This document shows positions 11,809 through 22,751 of a stretch of 64,000 nucleotides of DNA, piece after piece. The stretch is from Sphingomonas sp. IC081. GTDB lineage: Bacteria; Pseudomonadota; Alphaproteobacteria; Sphingomonadales; Sphingomonadaceae. Position 1 is the stretch's first letter, and every line of letters begins with the position of its first letter. The translations under genes were made by a program, and so were the position numbers. The notes beneath the pieces were generated by a model that searched no databases, was not told the DNA's origin, and was given only the letters and a program-made list of their open reading frames with translations. The DNA lies in the NCBI RefSeq assembly GCF_006874585.1, contig NZ_CP029761.1:817001-881000 (forward strand), given 5' to 3'.

Positions 11809-12057
11809 TCAGGGGAAATTGCTGCCCCTCGATCGGCCCGGGCGGGACGGCGCTGGAGGGGCGATTGCCGGAGCATGAGGGGGAGGGGGCTTCGCGCGAC
11901 CATTGCCGGCATAGGAGCATAGTCGGGCGGCTTAGGAAAGGCCCCTATGCACAGACGGATAGATTGGCTGGCGGCGTGGGAGGCCTGAGCTGGGGTGGGA
12001 AGGGGGCGGGGAGGGGCGCATGGGGCGCCGCTGTCCGGCATGGCGGCCCCCGGCAAG

Positions 12058-12093
12058 AAAAAAGGCGCGCCGCATGCAGCGGCGCGCCTTTTT
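12058..12093. terminator. Bidirectional Rho-independent terminator
   Basis: Perfect 10-bp stem GGCGCGCCGC (12064-12073) with GCGGCGCGCC (12079-12088), flanked by six A on the left and five T on the right, so it can work in both directions. On the minus strand it ends the glycine-zipper gene 23 nt past its stop. Confidence 0.85.
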
Positions 12094-12116
12094 GTGTCCG
12101 GCCATGCCGGCCGCGA

Positions 12117-12459
12117 TCAGCGGCAGCGCGGGCGGCTGTTGTTGCGGTCGACCTCGCGGCCGAGCAGGGCGCCGGCGCCGGCGCCCAGGATCGTGCCGGT
12201 GGCGCGGTCGCCGCGGGTGTCGATGGCGCGGCCAACCAGTGCGCCGGCCACGCCGCCGACCAGCAGGCCGGTGGTGCCGTTCGACTTGCGGCAGCGGTAA
12301 CGGCCGTCATTGCCGCGCCAGTAGCGGATACCGTTGTCGGTGTGGTGATATTCCGGGCCACGACCACGACCGCGTCCATGGGCTTCGGCGGCTTCGGTCA
12401 GCAGGCCGGTGGAAACCGTGAGGGTGGCCGAGAGTGGCTGCGATCAGTGCTTTACGCAT
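12117..12459 (-). pseudogene. Glycine-zipper 2TM-domain protein, frameshifted in the signal peptide
   Basis: From the ATG at 12457-12459 the frame begins MRKALIAATL and then turns into non-protein-like sequence. One frame over, a clean protein follows: SATLTVSTGLLTEAAEAHG, a short RG-rich run, then TTGLLVGGVAGALVGRAID and TILGAGAGALLGREVD, two glycine-zipper hairpins of the Rick_17kDa/2TM type, ending SRPRCR and TGA at 12117-12119. In the good frame a TGA lies just upstream with no usable start, so start and body are out of phase. The break falls in ACTCTCGG; restoring one CT (CTCTCT) would join them into a normal 114-residue exported protein. This is either a CT-repeat contraction that inactivates the gene or a sequencing error. 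A good terminator follows. Confidence 0.8.
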
Positions 12460-12589
12460 TTGTGTCCTCCATGTGGCTTGTCTGTTGCGACCTGGAGGCG
12501 CTCTTTCCAGCCTGCGGTTCAACGCAGGATGAACAAAGCGTTGTACGGGCATTCAAGCGACAGGACGTGCTGCAGCGGCGGCGAGCTTC

Positions 12590-13366
12590 CTAGAATTCGT
12601 GCTGATAGGAAATGCCGATGCGTTTCCTGGTGCCGAAGCTGTTGTTCACGTAGCTGCCGCGCAGCGCCACCGTGTCCTGTTTGGTCAGGTGGTAGGACAG
12701 GCCGCCGCCTGCCGCGACGCCCGAATAGTCGTGCGTGCCGCGGGTATAGTTGGCGCCGGCCATCAGGGTCAGGCGCGGGGTCAGCGGCCGGATCGTGAAC
12801 AGCCCGAGATAACCGCTGCTGCTGCTCATCGTCATGGGAATGCCGTCCTGCTGGTCGAGGTCGGTCACCGCGCCTTGCCGGCTATTGGTGTAAGTATAGC
12901 CGAACGGGACAAACACCAGCCACTTGCCGGTTTTCAGGCCGAGCTGGCTGAGCGGGACGAAGCCGCCGATCGAATAGCGGGTCTGCTTGACCCCGGTGTC
13001 GAGCTCGCTCCTGCCGGCCGTGAAGGTGACGATGGCAACCGGCAGGAGATAGGATGCGCCGAGCGACCATTGGCCCGACCTGGCGATCCTTGCATTGAAT
13101 TTCAGCTTGGGGCCGATCGCCATCGAGCCGGACATGGAAAGCTCGTCCGCACAGGCGACACCCAGCTTGGTGGCGATCTTGGTGGGATCCTCGGCGGCCT
13201 TCTCGGCCTCCGGCGAAGGGGCGGGCCGGTCGTCCTGCGCTTCCTGCTGTTGCGATTCCTGCTCCTGGGCGAGTGCCGGGCACGCGCAGGCAAAGGTGGC
13301 GAGGGCTGCACCCAGCGCGGCGAGACGCCCCGGTGGCCGGCCTCGGGATACTATCTGCCTTCGCAT
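12590..13366 (-). CDS. Putative outer-membrane beta-barrel protein
   Basis: Exported protein of 258 residues that I cannot place in a named family. A signal peptide (LAALGAALATFACACPALAQ) is followed by a Gln/Glu-rich linker and then, from about residue 70, alternating hydrophobic strands typical of a small beta barrel: KLKFNARI, WSLGASYLLPVAIV, RYSIGGFVPL, LTLMAGANYT, TVALRGSYV. It ends with I-S-Y-Q-H-E-F, a C-terminal phenylalanine preceded by alternating aromatics, the usual BAM recognition signal. The gene is a single unit transcribed leftward. Function could be porin-like or structural; not decidable here. Confidence 0.7.
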   Translation of the reverse strand: MRRQIVSRGRPPGRLAALGAALATFACACPALAQEQESQQQEAQDDRPAPSPEAEKAAEDPTKIATKLGVACADELSMSGSMAIGPKLKFNARIARSGQWSLGASYLLPVAIVTFTAGRSELDTGVKQTRYSIGGFVPLSQLGLKTGKWLVFVPFGYTYTNSRQGAVTDLDQQDGIPMTMSSSSGYLGLFTIRPLTPRLTLMAGANYTRGTHDYSGVAAGGGLSYHLTKQDTVALRGSYVNNSFGTRKRIGISYQHEF

Positions 13367-13492
13367 CGACCGGCTTGTGCCTCCTCCCTGAGTTTACCGC
13401 CTGGCACCGGCAGGCAGAATGAGCAGGGGGAGCGAAGCGCCGCAACAGGGGGTATACCCGTGTTTTTCCGGGAATATCTACCTAGGTTGTAA

Positions 13493-15775
<2,283 letters not shown>

Positions 15776-15881
15776 GGGGTCGCAGTTTCAGCCGCCGGTT
15801 CTCGGACCGGGCCCATTGGTGGGCGCCGGAAGGGACACACCCAGTCTCGCCCGGCGCGATGGTGCCGCAGCACCAGCCCGT

Positions 15882-16184
15882 TCAGGAGAAGCGGGACTGG
15901 CGTTCGTGCACCTGACGGTAGTGCTGCACGCGGGTGGCGCGCAGCCCTGCCATTCCTTCGCGCTCGACGGCGCGCTGCCACGAGGCAAGTTCCTCGAGCG
16001 TGAGATCGTAGCGGTCGCAGGCCTCGGCGATCGTCAACAGGCCCCCATTGACGGCAGCCACGACTTCGGCCTTGCGGCGCGCGACCCAGCGTCGGGTATC
16101 GCGCGGCGGCAGGGCCTTGCGGTCGAGAGCTTCACCCAGGGGTCCCACGACGACCGCGGGGCGGTCGATTTCGGTACGAAGCAT
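15882..16184 (-). CDS. sciP: CtrA inhibitor SciP (DUF1153)
   Basis: Small DNA-binding protein that in Caulobacter binds CtrA and stops it from activating its promoters early in the cell cycle. The 100-residue product matches the family strongly: VVGPLGEALDRKALPPRDTRRWVARRK style N-half, then a helix-turn-helix with GGLLTIAEACDRYDLTLEEL, and a tail W-Q-R-A-V-E-x-x-G-M-A-G-L-R-A-T-R-x-Q-x-Y. I use the ATG at 16184; an ATG four codons upstream (16196) is also possible. Upstream DNA is AT-rich and has one GANTC site (GAATC, 16239-16243), the CcrM methylation target, which would fit cell-cycle control. With CpdR at 59.1 kb, this window holds two modulators of CtrA. Confidence 0.92.
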   Translation of the reverse strand: MLRTEIDRPAVVVGPLGEALDRKALPPRDTRRWVARRKAEVVAAVNGGLLTIAEACDRYDLTLEELASWQRAVEREGMAGLRATRVQHYRQVHERQSRFS

Positions 16185-16417
16185 AGTTGGCCTCATGAGC
16201 TGTTGTCACCAGCCCCCCTTGAGGCTCAATTCTTGTTTGGAATCCTTAATTCCGTCTTGTTTTATGTGGTTAATTTTGTTTTTCGGTAAATCCGATACAG
16301 CGTTGAAATACGTACGGAAATCCGCCATGAAAAAGTTGACGAATTATTTACAGCGCGTTTACCTTTGTTAATTAGTCATCCGGTCATCAACGCGAGACCG
16401 ACGAGGGAGGTGTCCTG

Positions 16418-16693
16418 GTGTTGCCCGCAGTCCACGCGGTTACCCCTTTTGCCACGGCCTTGGCCCGCCATATCTCGCCCGAAGGGTGTCAGCTCGTGAT
16501 CGAGAGCAGCCTGCTGGAAAAGGGGCTGCGGCTGGTCATGGCGATGTCGGGCTTTGCCCGCGTCACCGGGACGGTGCGCTGGGTGGTGGGCGACCGGGTG
16601 GGTTTTGCCTTCGATGCGCCGATCGCGGGCGAGTTCATGCAGGCCATGAAGCTGGGGCCGCATGGTCCGGGGCTGGAGCTTTATCGGGCCTGA
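16418..16693 (+). CDS. PilZ-like small protein
   Basis: Protein of 91 residues starting at GTG with an excellent ribosome site (GGAGG at 16406-16410, seven bases before). The C-terminal half, F-A-R-V-T-G-T-V-R-W-V-V-G-D-R-V-G-F-A-F-D-A-P-I, has the strand pattern of a PilZ domain end, as in other sphingomonad PilZ proteins. The c-di-GMP binding motifs R-x3-R and D/N-x-S-x2-G are not seen, so it probably does not bind c-di-GMP in the usual way. It may act as a protein-protein adaptor. Divergent from sciP across an AT-rich spacer. Confidence 0.65.
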   Translation: MLPAVHAVTPFATALARHISPEGCQLVIESSLLEKGLRLVMAMSGFARVTGTVRWVVGDRVGFAFDAPIAGEFMQAMKLGPHGPGLELYRA

Positions 16694-16733
16694 AAGATGC
16701 CCGCCGCGAGCACGTCCCGCGGCGGGATCCGGT

Positions 16734-17642
16734 TCATGCCTGCTTGCGGCGCGCGCGCATCCACAGGATCGACCAGTCGCCCTTCACCAGCCTTGCGGCG
16801 AGCCGCAGGCCGGCGCGGCGGCAGGCGCTGCGCACGGCGGCTTCCTGGGTTTCCAGCAGGCCCGCCAGCACGAGGCTGCCACCCGGCGCCAGCGCCTTGG
16901 CGAAGTGGGGGGCGAGGCTCACCAGCGGTCCGGCGAGGATGTTGGCCATGATGAGGTCGTAAGGACCGCGCGCTTCGAGCAGCGGGTGCTCCATGCCGTC
17001 GGCGATCGTCATCGCCAGTTCGCCCTGACGCGCGCCGAGCGGCACGCCGTTGGCCTCGGCATTGTCGGCGACGACGGTGGCGCAGACGGCGTCGATGTCG
17101 CTGGCGGTGGCCAGCGCGCGGGGCCAGAGCGTCATCGCCGCAAAGGCCAGCAGGCCGGTGCCGGTGCCGATGTCCGCATGGTTGCGCACGACAAGGCCCT
17201 GCGCCTTCATGTGGGTCAGCATCTCGAGGCAACCGGCGGTGGTGGCATGCTGGCCGGTGCCGAAGGCCTGGCTGGCGGGGATCACGAAATCGGTGACGCC
17301 GGGCGCGCTCAGCGCCGGATATTCAGGGGTATGCACGTAGAAACGCCCGGCGCGGATCGGTTCGAGGCCTTCCTGGCTGGCGACCAGCCAGTCGGTCTCG
17401 GGCAGTTCCTCGACGGTGAACTTCGGCGCGCCGCCGGTGAACAGCGCGGCGAGGGCGTCCTTGTCCGCCTTTTTCGGCTTGTGCGCGAGCCAGGCTTCGA
17501 GTTGCCAGTCGTCCGGCTTGTCCTCGGCGATCTCGCTGCCGGAGATGACGATGTCGGGATCCCAGTCGAAAGCGTCCTCATGGGCGAGCAGCGCACCCTC
17601 GATGACGGAGCGCGGTGCAAAGGCGGTGATTTTCCAGCTCAC
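16734..17642 (-). CDS. prmA: Ribosomal protein L11 methyltransferase
   Basis: SAM-dependent enzyme that methylates ribosomal protein L11. The 302-residue product has the family pattern: an N-terminal ferredoxin-like domain with E-T-D-W-L, then P-A-S-Q-A-F-G-T-G-Q-H-A-T-T, the SAM loop D-I-G-T-G-T-G-L-L-A-F-A and the catalytic-domain motif I-M-A-N-I-L-A-G-P-L. The start is the GTG at 17640-17642, which overlaps the TGA of the upstream metallo-beta-lactamase gene (GTGA), so the two are translationally coupled. The frame is open far upstream, but that part is only the shadow of the neighbour. Confidence 0.93.
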   Translation of the reverse strand: MSWKITAFAPRSVIEGALLAHEDAFDWDPDIVISGSEIAEDKPDDWQLEAWLAHKPKKADKDALAALFTGGAPKFTVEELPETDWLVASQEGLEPIRAGRFYVHTPEYPALSAPGVTDFVIPASQAFGTGQHATTAGCLEMLTHMKAQGLVVRNHADIGTGTGLLAFAAMTLWPRALATASDIDAVCATVVADNAEANGVPLGARQGELAMTIADGMEHPLLEARGPYDLIMANILAGPLVSLAPHFAKALAPGGSLVLAGLLETQEAAVRSACRRAGLRLAARLVKGDWSILWMRARRKQA

Positions 17643-18598
17643 GAACGGGTCTCCTTCGCTTGCGAGCCGGCCTCTTGGGAAAGGCGCTGGTCGAAGCGGG
17701 TAGTGGCGGCGGCCGCATAGGCGCGGCAGGCGGTGGGATCGACCAGCGGGGCGGTACCCGCCAGGCGCGCGAACAGGTCGCTCGCGCCGGGATGCGGGGT
17801 GACCAGCAGGTCGCAGGGAAGTTCGGCGATTCGCGTGTAGCCCTGGCGGACGGCGGCGATGCGCTCGGGGTGATCGGTGAAGCGGTAGCCCTTGGCGGAG
17901 ATCGCGCTGGCGCTGTCGGCATAGGCGATCGTCAGGCACTTGCCCTGATCGTCGCACGATTGCCAGGTCCAGCTGGTCGATCCGGCGGCATGGGCAAGGG
18001 TGGCGCGGGCGGTGAGGGTGATGTTGCCCAGCGTCAGTTTCTCGCCATCGGTCAGGCGCTTGTCGACATGAACGGCGGGGAAGGCGTCGAGCCCGCCGTA
18101 CTGCGGATCGGCGGGATCGGCCTTGCCGCTTTCCAGCACCTGCGCGGCGGCGGGCAGGGCCGCCACTTTCGCGCCGATTGCGCGGCTAAGAGCGGCGAGG
18201 GCACCGGCATGGTCGAAATGCTCATGGCTGGAGAGGATCCAGCGCACGTCCTTGGGATCGAAACCCGCCGCCTTGATATTGGCGAGCACCAGCGGCGCCG
18301 CTTCCGGAATGCCGCCGTCGATCAGCACGTGGCCCGCTGCGCCGGTGATGAGGATCGCGCTGATGCCGCAGGTGCCGACATAATAGGTGTTGCCGTATAG
18401 CTGCGCAGGCGGTGCCGGATCGCCCCAGCCGTCATGGTCCTTGCAGGCCGCGACGAGCCTGGCGGGCGCCAGTGCCTGCCGTGCGAGTCGCGCCGAAGCG
18501 GTCTCGGCGGGGCGTTCGGAAGGCGCGGCTGTACCGGGCGCGGAGGAACAGGCCGCGAGCAGGAACGCGGGGGGCAGAAGGAAGGGAAGGCGATTCAT
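17639..18598 (-). CDS. Subclass B3 metallo-beta-lactamase, putative lipoprotein
   Basis: Zinc hydrolase of 319 residues. The signal sequence ends in L-L-A-A-C with Cys17 as lipobox cysteine, so the enzyme is probably lipid-anchored. The zinc ligands of subclass B3 are all present: H125-x-H127-x-D129-H130 in SSHEHFDHAG, H203 in LAHAAGSTSW, and H269 in TPHPGASD. The B3-specific stretch Y-A-D-S-A-S-A-I-S-A-K-G-Y-R-F is also there. B3 enzymes hydrolyse penicillins, cephalosporins and carbapenems; environmental members such as MIM-1 come from Novosphingobium. The third-ligand motif GHTxGST is altered to LAHAAGST, but the His remains. First gene of an operon with prmA (4-nt overlap). Activity is inferred, not shown. 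Confidence 0.88.
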   Translation of the reverse strand: MNRLPFLLPPAFLLAACSSAPGTAAPSERPAETASARLARQALAPARLVAACKDHDGWGDPAPPAQLYGNTYYVGTCGISAILITGAAGHVLIDGGIPEAAPLVLANIKAAGFDPKDVRWILSSHEHFDHAGALAALSRAIGAKVAALPAAAQVLESGKADPADPQYGGLDAFPAVHVDKRLTDGEKLTLGNITLTARATLAHAAGSTSWTWQSCDDQGKCLTIAYADSASAISAKGYRFTDHPERIAAVRQGYTRIAELPCDLLVTPHPGASDLFARLAGTAPLVDPTACRAYAAAATTRFDQRLSQEAGSQAKETRS

Positions 18599-18846
18599 CG
18601 ACCTGCGCTTTAGGCCGGGCGGGCCGCCAAGGCCAGTGCGCCGGGGCTGGCCTTGGCGGCGGGGCGGTTGCGGTTCTCGATGTGCCGTTGATGGGCGGGG
18701 TGATGGGCGGGGCGGGGAGTCGCTTGTGTGCGATGCATCTGCGATGTGCTTCGCGGAACTTGCGCCAAGCCGTGATTTGTCTAAGGGGACTTCTCGACAG
18801 GGGCAGCTTGACGCTGCTGCAAAGGCAAAAGGGATTCGAAAGAGCC

Positions 18847-19242
18847 ATGGCCAAAGACGGCACCAGGAACCGTCCGCTTTCGCCCCATCTCCAGATTTGG
18901 CGTTGGGGCCCACACATGTTCGTCTCGATTTTGCACCGCGTGACGGGCGATGGCATGGCGTTTGCCGGCCTCGGCCTGCTGCTGTGGTGGCTCGGGGCAC
19001 TGGCCAGCGGACCCGAAGCTTACGCATTGCTCACCAAGTGCATGACCTCGCCGCTCGGCTATGTCGTGCTCGTGGGCATCTCCTGGGCGTTCTTCAGCCA
19101 CATGATGAGCGGCCTGCGCCACTTCGTGCTCGACATCGGCGCCGGTTTCGAACTGAAGGCCAACAAGACCTTCTCGATCCTCGCCCCGATCATGGGTGTT
19201 GTCGTCACTGCCGCCTTCTGGGCGCTCCTGCTGCTTCGCTGA
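18847..19242 (+). CDS. sdhC: Succinate dehydrogenase cytochrome b556 subunit
   Basis: Membrane anchor of respiratory complex II, 131 residues, which binds heme b and helps form the quinone site. It shows the SdhC signatures: N-R-P-L-S-P-H-L-Q-I-W-R near the N-terminus, S-I-L-H-R-V-T-G and S-H-M-M-S-G-L-R-H-F-V-L-D, where the His residues include the heme ligand. Three transmembrane helices are visible. The ATG at 18847 is chosen; the open frame upstream lacks conservation. sdhD follows after 10 nt. First gene of the sdhCDA operon. Confidence 0.95.
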   Translation: MAKDGTRNRPLSPHLQIWRWGPHMFVSILHRVTGDGMAFAGLGLLLWWLGALASGPEAYALLTKCMTSPLGYVVLVGISWAFFSHMMSGLRHFVLDIGAGFELKANKTFSILAPIMGVVVTAAFWALLLLR

Positions 19243-19252
19243 GGGACGGAAC

Positions 19253-19639
19253 ATGGGTAACGGAACTTCCATCGGCCGCGTGCGCGGCCTCGGCTCGGCC
19301 AAGACCGGCGTTCATCACTGGCTGCTGCAGCGCTTCACCGCCATCGGCAACCTGCTGACCGGCCTTTTCCTTGCCGCCTCCTTCGTGATGCTGCCGGACC
19401 TGACTTATGCGTCGGTCGTCGAATGGCTGGCCCGTCCGATCCCGGCCGTGGCGATGATCCTGCTGGTCGTCACCACGTTCTGGCACGCGCGCCTCGGCCT
19501 GCAGGTCCTCGTCGAGGACTATGTGCATGAGCACGCCAACAAGTTCGCCTGCATCGCGGCGCTGAACCTTGCCGCCTGCGGTGGCATCGCCTTCGGCGTC
19601 TTCTGCGTCATCCGCCTCGCGCTGGGAGCACACGCCTGA
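19253..19639 (+). CDS. sdhD: Succinate dehydrogenase hydrophobic membrane anchor subunit
   Basis: Second membrane anchor of complex II, 128 residues with three hydrophobic helices. Characteristic residues are visible: [11 protein letters not shown] near the start and [17 protein letters not shown], which carries the heme/quinone-site His and the D-Y pair. The ATG at 19253 lies 10 nt after the sdhC stop, preceded by GAGGGACGG. Its TGA overlaps the sdhA ATG by one base (TGATG), which points to coupled translation. Confidence 0.95.
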   Translation: MGNGTSIGRVRGLGSAKTGVHHWLLQRFTAIGNLLTGLFLAASFVMLPDLTYASVVEWLARPIPAVAMILLVVTTFWHARLGLQVLVEDYVHEHANKFACIAALNLAACGGIAFGVFCVIRLALGAHA

Positions 19640-21447
19640 TGTCCGCGCCTGCCTACAAGATCATCGACCATACCTATGACACCGTCGTTGTCGGCGCCGG
19701 TGGCTCGGGTCTGCGCGCCACCATGGGCTCGGCCGAAGCCGGCCTGAAGACCGCGTGCATCACCAAGGTCTTCCCGACCCGCTCGCACACCGTGGCGGCA
19801 CAGGGCGGCATCGCCGCCTCGCTCTGCAACAACACGCCGGACCACTGGACCTGGCACATGTACGACACCGTCAAGGGGTCGGACTGGCTGGGCGACCAGG
19901 ACGCCATCGAATACATGGTGCGCGAAGCCCCGGCCGCGGTCTATGAACTGGAGCACGCCGGCGTGCCCTTCAGCCGCAATGCCGACGGCACGATCTACCA
20001 GCGCCCGTTCGGCGGCCACATGCAGAACATGGGCGAAGGCCCGCCGGTGCAGCGCACTTGCGCCGCGGCGGACCGTACCGGCCACGCCATGCTGCACGCG
20101 CTCTATCAGCAGTCGCTGAAGTACGACGCGGACTTCTTCATCGAATACTTCGCCATCGACCTGATCATGGACGGCGGCAAGTGCGTCGGCGTGATCGCGC
20201 TGTGCATGGATGACGGTTCGATCCACCGCTTCCGCGCGCAGGCCGTGGTGCTGGCGACCGGCGGCTATGGCCGCAGCTACTTCACCGCCACTTCGGCCCA
20301 TACCTGCACCGGCGACGGCGGCGGCATGGTCCTGCGCGCCGGCCTGCCCCTGCAGGACATGGAATTCGTGCAGTTCCACCCCACCGGCATCTACGGCGCG
20401 GGCGTGCTCATCACCGAAGGCGCGCGCGGCGAGGGCGGCTACCTCACCAACTCCGAAGGCGAGCGCTTCATGGAGCGTTACGCGCCTTCCGCGAAGGACC
20501 TCGCCTCGCGCGACGTCGTCTCGCGCTCGATGGCGCTGGAAATCCGCGAAGGCCGCGGCGTCGGCCCGCACAAGGACCACATCTACCTGCACCTCGATCA
20601 CATCGATCCCAAGGTGCTGGGCGAGCGTCTGCCGGGCATCACCGAGAGCGGCAAGATCTTCGCGGGCGTCGACCTTACCCGCCAGCCGCTTCCTGTGGTT
20701 CCCACGGTTCACTACAACATGGGCGGCATTCCCTGTAACTACCACGGCGAAGTCGTCACCATCGGTGCCGACGGCAACCCGGACACGGTCGTCCCCGGCC
20801 TGTTCGCGGTGGGCGAGGCGGCCTGCGTCTCGGTCCACGGCGCCAACCGCCTGGGCTCGAACTCGCTGATCGACCTCGTGGTGTTTGGCCGTGCCACCGG
20901 CCACCGCCTCAAGGAAATCGTCAAGCCGGGCGCGGCGCAGCAGGAACTGCCGAAGGATTCGGCCGACCTCGCGCTGACCCGCCTCGACCACTTCCGCAAC
21001 GCCAACGGCAGCACGCCGACGGCCGAAGTCCGCACCGAGATGCAGCGCACCATGTCGGCCCACGCCGCCGTGTTCCGCACCGATGAACTCATGGTCGAAG
21101 GCAAGGAAAAGCTCGCCAAGACCTACGAGCGCTTCCAGGACGTCAAGGTCACCGATCGCGGCCTGATCTGGAACTCGGATCTGGTCGAGACGATGGAACT
21201 CGACAACCTGATCTCGCAGGCCTCGGTCACGCTGCACGGCGCCCAGGCGCGCAAGGAAAGCCGCGGCGCCCACGCGCACGAGGGCTTCCCGAACCGCGAC
21301 GATGCGAACTGGATGAAGCACACCGTGGGCTGGTTCAACGGCTGGGGCGGCAAGGGCGGCGAAATCCGTCTCGATTACCGTCCGGTCCACGAATACACGC
21401 TGACCGACGACGCACAGTACATCAAGCCCAAGGCCCGCGTGTACTGA
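19639..21447 (+). CDS. sdhA: Succinate dehydrogenase flavoprotein subunit
   Basis: Catalytic subunit of complex II, oxidising succinate to fumarate with covalently bound FAD. The 602-residue product has the FAD dinucleotide loop [12 protein letters not shown] near residue 17, the flavinylated histidine in [11 protein letters not shown], the active-site stretch [11 protein letters not shown] and the Arg-containing C-terminal motif S-R-G-A-H-A-H-E. Length and order are typical. A strong terminator follows and the next gene is unrelated: sdhB, normally the fourth gene of this operon, is not in this window. Confidence 0.98.
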   Translation: MSAPAYKIIDHTYDTVVVGAGGSGLRATMGSAEAGLKTACITKVFPTRSHTVAAQGGIAASLCNNTPDHWTWHMYDTVKGSDWLGDQDAIEYMVREAPAAVYELEHAGVPFSRNADGTIYQRPFGGHMQNMGEGPPVQRTCAAADRTGHAMLHALYQQSLKYDADFFIEYFAIDLIMDGGKCVGVIALCMDDGSIHRFRAQAVVLATGGYGRSYFTATSAHTCTGDGGGMVLRAGLPLQDMEFVQFHPTGIYGAGVLITEGARGEGGYLTNSEGERFMERYAPSAKDLASRDVVSRSMALEIREGRGVGPHKDHIYLHLDHIDPKVLGERLPGITESGKIFAGVDLTRQPLPVVPTVHYNMGGIPCNYHGEVVTIGADGNPDTVVPGLFAVGEAACVSVHGANRLGSNSLIDLVVFGRATGHRLKEIVKPGAAQQELPKDSADLALTRLDHFRNANGSTPTAEVRTEMQRTMSAHAAVFRTDELMVEGKEKLAKTYERFQDVKVTDRGLIWNSDLVETMELDNLISQASVTLHGAQARKESRGAHAHEGFPNRDDANWMKHTVGWFNGWGGKGGEIRLDYRPVHEYTLTDDAQYIKPKARVY

Positions 21448-21476
21448 TCCTCGCGCCGGTATCGGCAAGACAAACA

Positions 21477-21515
21477 GGCGGCGCTCCGGAAACGGAGCGC
21501 CGCCTTTTGCTTTTT
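21477..21515 (+). terminator. Rho-independent terminator after sdhA
   Basis: Perfect 12-bp stem GGCGGCGCTCCG (21477-21488) with CGGAGCGCCGCC (21493-21504), loop GAAA, then TTTTGCTTTTT. It closes the sdhCDA transcript 29 nt after the sdhA stop. Confidence 0.92.
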
Positions 21516-21627
21516 CGGGTTCCGAAATGACCGGCGGGCGCCGTATCGATTCAAGTATTTGCATTGCAACCGAAACCAACCCGTCGCATTACTTAGGTAT
21601 TATCACGCGGGAACAGGAGTCGATTGC

Positions 21628-22218
21628 ATGACGACCTCACAGACCGACCCGAGTGCCTTCACCGATCCGCTTGCCCCTCCCTATCTCGGCTCGCCGCCGC
21701 TCGGCTGGGGCTGGGTGCTCGCTTATGGGCTGCTGCTGATCGCGGTAGCGGTGGTGGTGATCGCCAATCCTCTGGTGGCGAGCTTCACGACCGGCCTGCT
21801 GATCGGCTTTGTCCTGTGCGTCTACGGCGTCGCCGCGATTGCGGCGGGCATCCATTCGCTGTCCACGCGTGCGCGCTGGACCGAGATCCTGCTCGGCGCG
21901 ATCGGCCTGCTGGCAGGGCTCTACGTGCTGTTCAACCCGGTGGCCGGCGCGATCACGCTGGTCTGGGCGATCGGCGCCTGGCTGCTGATCTCCGGCGGGT
22001 TCGAGATCGCCTTTGCCCTCAAGGCCCGGCACGACAAGGGCTGGCGCCTGTTCCTCGGCGTGCTCGACCTGGTGCTGGGCGCGCTGCTGCTGGTGTCGAG
22101 CGTGCCGACCGCCATCGGTTTCCTCGCCATCATGGTCGCCATCAGCTTTTTCATGCGCGGCGTGTTCATGATCGCGGTCGCCTTCGGGCTTCGTAAACTG
22201 GGCAAGCTGGCGGGCTGA
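21628..22218 (+). CDS. HdeD/DUF308 family membrane protein
   Basis: Inner-membrane protein of 196 residues in the HdeD family, whose E. coli member is linked to acid resistance at high cell density. About six hydrophobic segments follow a short polar N-terminus, with the family repeats G-L-L-I-G-F-V-L-C-V-Y-G and L-G-A-I-G-L-L-A-G-L-Y-V-L-F-N-P, plus a D-K-G-W-R-L-F-L-G-V-L-D-L-V-L-G segment. The ATG at 21628 is preceded by ACAGGAG. It is followed after 24 nt by the DUF202 gene, and the two probably share a transcript. Molecular function unknown. Confidence 0.85.
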   Translation: MTTSQTDPSAFTDPLAPPYLGSPPLGWGWVLAYGLLLIAVAVVVIANPLVASFTTGLLIGFVLCVYGVAAIAAGIHSLSTRARWTEILLGAIGLLAGLYVLFNPVAGAITLVWAIGAWLLISGGFEIAFALKARHDKGWRLFLGVLDLVLGALLLVSSVPTAIGFLAIMVAISFFMRGVFMIAVAFGLRKLGKLAG

Positions 22219-22242
22219 TCCGCGCCGCACGGGAGACCTGCG

Positions 22243-22674
22243 ATGGACGAGAAATCCGGCCAGGGCGAAAGCGCGGACGAACTGGCGGGCGAAATAGCCG
22301 GCAACGTCGCCAGGCAGACCGACACCGCCGACCGGCGCACCGTTCTTGCCGCCGACCGCACCATTCTCGCCGCCGAGCGAACCTATGCGGCCTGGGTGCG
22401 CACGGGGCTCGGCGCGCTGGCCTCGGGCATCGGGGCAAGGGCGCTGCTGCAGGGGCTGGTGGCCGAGTGGCTGGTCATGACCACCACCATGATGCTGCTG
22501 CTGTTCGCCGAGTTCTGCTTCGTGGCGGGGATCTGGCGCCAGCTGCGCCCGGTGCTGGCCCCGCCGGAAACCGATACGCCGCGTCTGCCCGGCTCGCTGC
22601 TGGTCACGTTCAACGGCTTTCTGGTCCTGCTGGGCGCGGCGGTGATGATCGGGATCCTGACGGGCAAGTCCTGA
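22243..22674 (+). CDS. DUF202 (YidH-type) membrane protein
   Basis: Protein of 143 residues with the DUF202 signature A-A-E-R-T-Y-A-A-W-V-R-T-G-L-G at about residues 44-58, just before the first of three transmembrane helices. Family members (YidH in E. coli) are small inner-membrane proteins of unknown function, often near other stress-linked membrane genes. The N-terminal 40 residues are polar and rich in Glu, Asp and Arg. Start ATG 22243, preceded by GGGAGACC. Probably co-transcribed with the HdeD-type gene upstream. Confidence 0.85.
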   Translation: MDEKSGQGESADELAGEIAGNVARQTDTADRRTVLAADRTILAAERTYAAWVRTGLGALASGIGARALLQGLVAEWLVMTTTMMLLLFAEFCFVAGIWRQLRPVLAPPETDTPRLPGSLLVTFNGFLVLLGAAVMIGILTGKS

Positions 22675-22706
22675 GGGGAGGGCGTGTGCGTTCATCCGGC
22701 GTTCAT

Positions 22707-22738
22707 GTTTACAAACGTAGTCGATTACGTGTGTAAAC
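22707..22738 (+). promoter_or_regulatory. 32-bp dyad, candidate operator of the BlaI-type repressor
   Basis: GTTTACAAACGTAGTC joined to GATTACGTGTGTAAAC: the two 16-bp halves are inverted repeats matching at 14 of 16 positions. Each half contains a TAC...GTA unit like the TACAnnTGTA core of BlaI/MecI operators. It ends 13 nt before the likely GTG start of the repressor gene, as expected for autoregulation. Confidence 0.7.
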
Positions 22739-22751
22739 GATGGAGGACGAC

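Noticed and set aside
16197..16417. CtrA binding site upstream of sciP
   Set aside because: TTAA and TTAC half-sites occur in this AT-rich DNA, but none in the TTAA-N7-TTAA arrangement.
18599..18720. A BlaI-type operator before the metallo-beta-lactamase gene
   Set aside because: No GTTTACA/TGTAAAC dyad or TACAnnTGTA core is present in the leader, so linkage to the repressor at 22.7 kb is not supported.
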